Shown here: positions 63,601 to 64,000 of the stretch, one piece after another
Layout: each line of letters begins with the position of its first letter
Position numbering within the stretch: position 1 is the first letter of the stretch
From: Rotaria socialis
Lineage: Eukaryota > Rotifera > Eurotatoria > Philodinida > Philodinidae
NCBI GenBank assembly: GCA_905331475.1
Contig: CAJNYU010000915.1
Span: 1 to 64,000, forward strand
Direction of reading: 5' to 3'
DNA: 64,000 bases
Program-made: the position numbers and the translations under genes
Notes under the pieces: model-generated
Databases searched by the model: none
What the model was told of the DNA's origin: nothing
The model's input: the letters and a program-made list of their open reading frames with translations, nothing else

Positions 63601-64000
63601 ATTAACGAAATTAATTTTATACAAAGATTTTTTGATTATTCTCATCACCATTTTTGTAAGAGCTGTCTATTCACCCATAATTGTTGGCGAAAAGGCTTCT
63701 GAATTGAAGACATCGTCATCATACTAAAGCAAGCAAGAAAATAAAGCTCTCAACGATCAACAATACATACGTTTCAAGGCAATCTGTTTTTTAGTTCAGC
63801 ACTTTTTCACAATATCTAGCTTTCCTGTATCAATCCTAAACAGAAACCTTTGCCCTCAGTAGCATTTGCAATTTGATTGGCATCACATTTTCTTGATGCT
63901 GAAACATCAATATTCATGTAGATTAATCTCTTTGAGATAAAAATTTTATTTTACTTCTATATAACATAAGTGTAGTTATCTACAGAAGAAATATCGACTG
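60653..64000. other. AT-rich DNA without supported genes
   Basis: Short frames are scattered on both strands. The one at 63458-63727 (plus) has a basic middle (KVSSQHRIKRKQNER) followed by a hydrophobic run (FLIILITIFVRAVYSPIIV). It could be an exon of a small membrane protein, but without splice partners or family resemblance I do not call it. Nothing else is seen. Confidence 0.4.

Noticed and set aside
63458-63727. Possible small membrane protein exon near the right edge
   Set aside because: A basic stretch plus hydrophobic run is common by chance in AT-rich DNA, and no phase-compatible neighbour exon was found.

Overview
The window looks like nuclear DNA of a bdelloid rotifer (Rotaria- or Adineta-like); this is inferred from gene content, since no rRNA or marker gene is present. 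The clues are AT-rich DNA, many 50-60 bp introns, an arginine ADP-ribosyltransferase fused to TPRs, giant membrane-anchored FG-GAP repeat proteins, FLYWCH fragments and many small DNA transposons. Three runs of N show that it is a scaffold.

Layout: 1-3.7 kb holds a hAT-type MITE (8-bp target duplication), a perfect 34-bp palindrome and a FLYWCH fragment between inverted minisatellite arms. 3.7-8.6 kb holds two intronless genes: a 575-aa unknown with about five internal repeats, and an FtsJ-fold methyltransferase-like protein with a TATA box. 8.7-12.5 kb is transposon-rich: a second minisatellite-armed FLYWCH element, an unknown broken gene, a defective Tc1/mariner element with IR/DR ends, and a second hAT MITE. 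14.1-16.3 kb (minus) is the two-exon ART-TPR gene. 17-20 kb is a repeat bed with one transposon nested in another. 20.6-21.2 kb (minus) is a decayed tandem ubiquitin-like gene. 23.0-26.0 kb is a seven-exon FOXK transcription factor (FHA plus forkhead), assembled here from seven exons with compatible phases. It is followed by almost 10 kb without a recognisable gene, unusual for such a genome.

35.8-37.1 kb is a three-exon rhodopsin-class GPCR. 39.1-41.4 kb (minus) is a decayed multi-exon gene of unknown family. 45.1-57.8 kb is a surface-protein cluster: a mucin-like single-pass protein with a furin-type site, then a 1527-aa type II membrane protein with 28 FG-GAP repeats, then a convergent broken paralogue that also has 28 repeats. 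The last 6 kb holds MITEs and nothing coding that I can support.

The most notable observations are (1) inverted minisatellite arms around FLYWCH domains, one copy with a 9-bp target duplication as in Mutator-like elements; (2) the convergent 28-repeat FG-GAP pair, whose repeat number equals four seven-bladed propellers; (3) the nested transposon whose removal restores the host element's end; (4) the complete FOXK gene followed by a long gene-free stretch. Two of the N gaps sit beside near-exact duplications and look like assembly joins.
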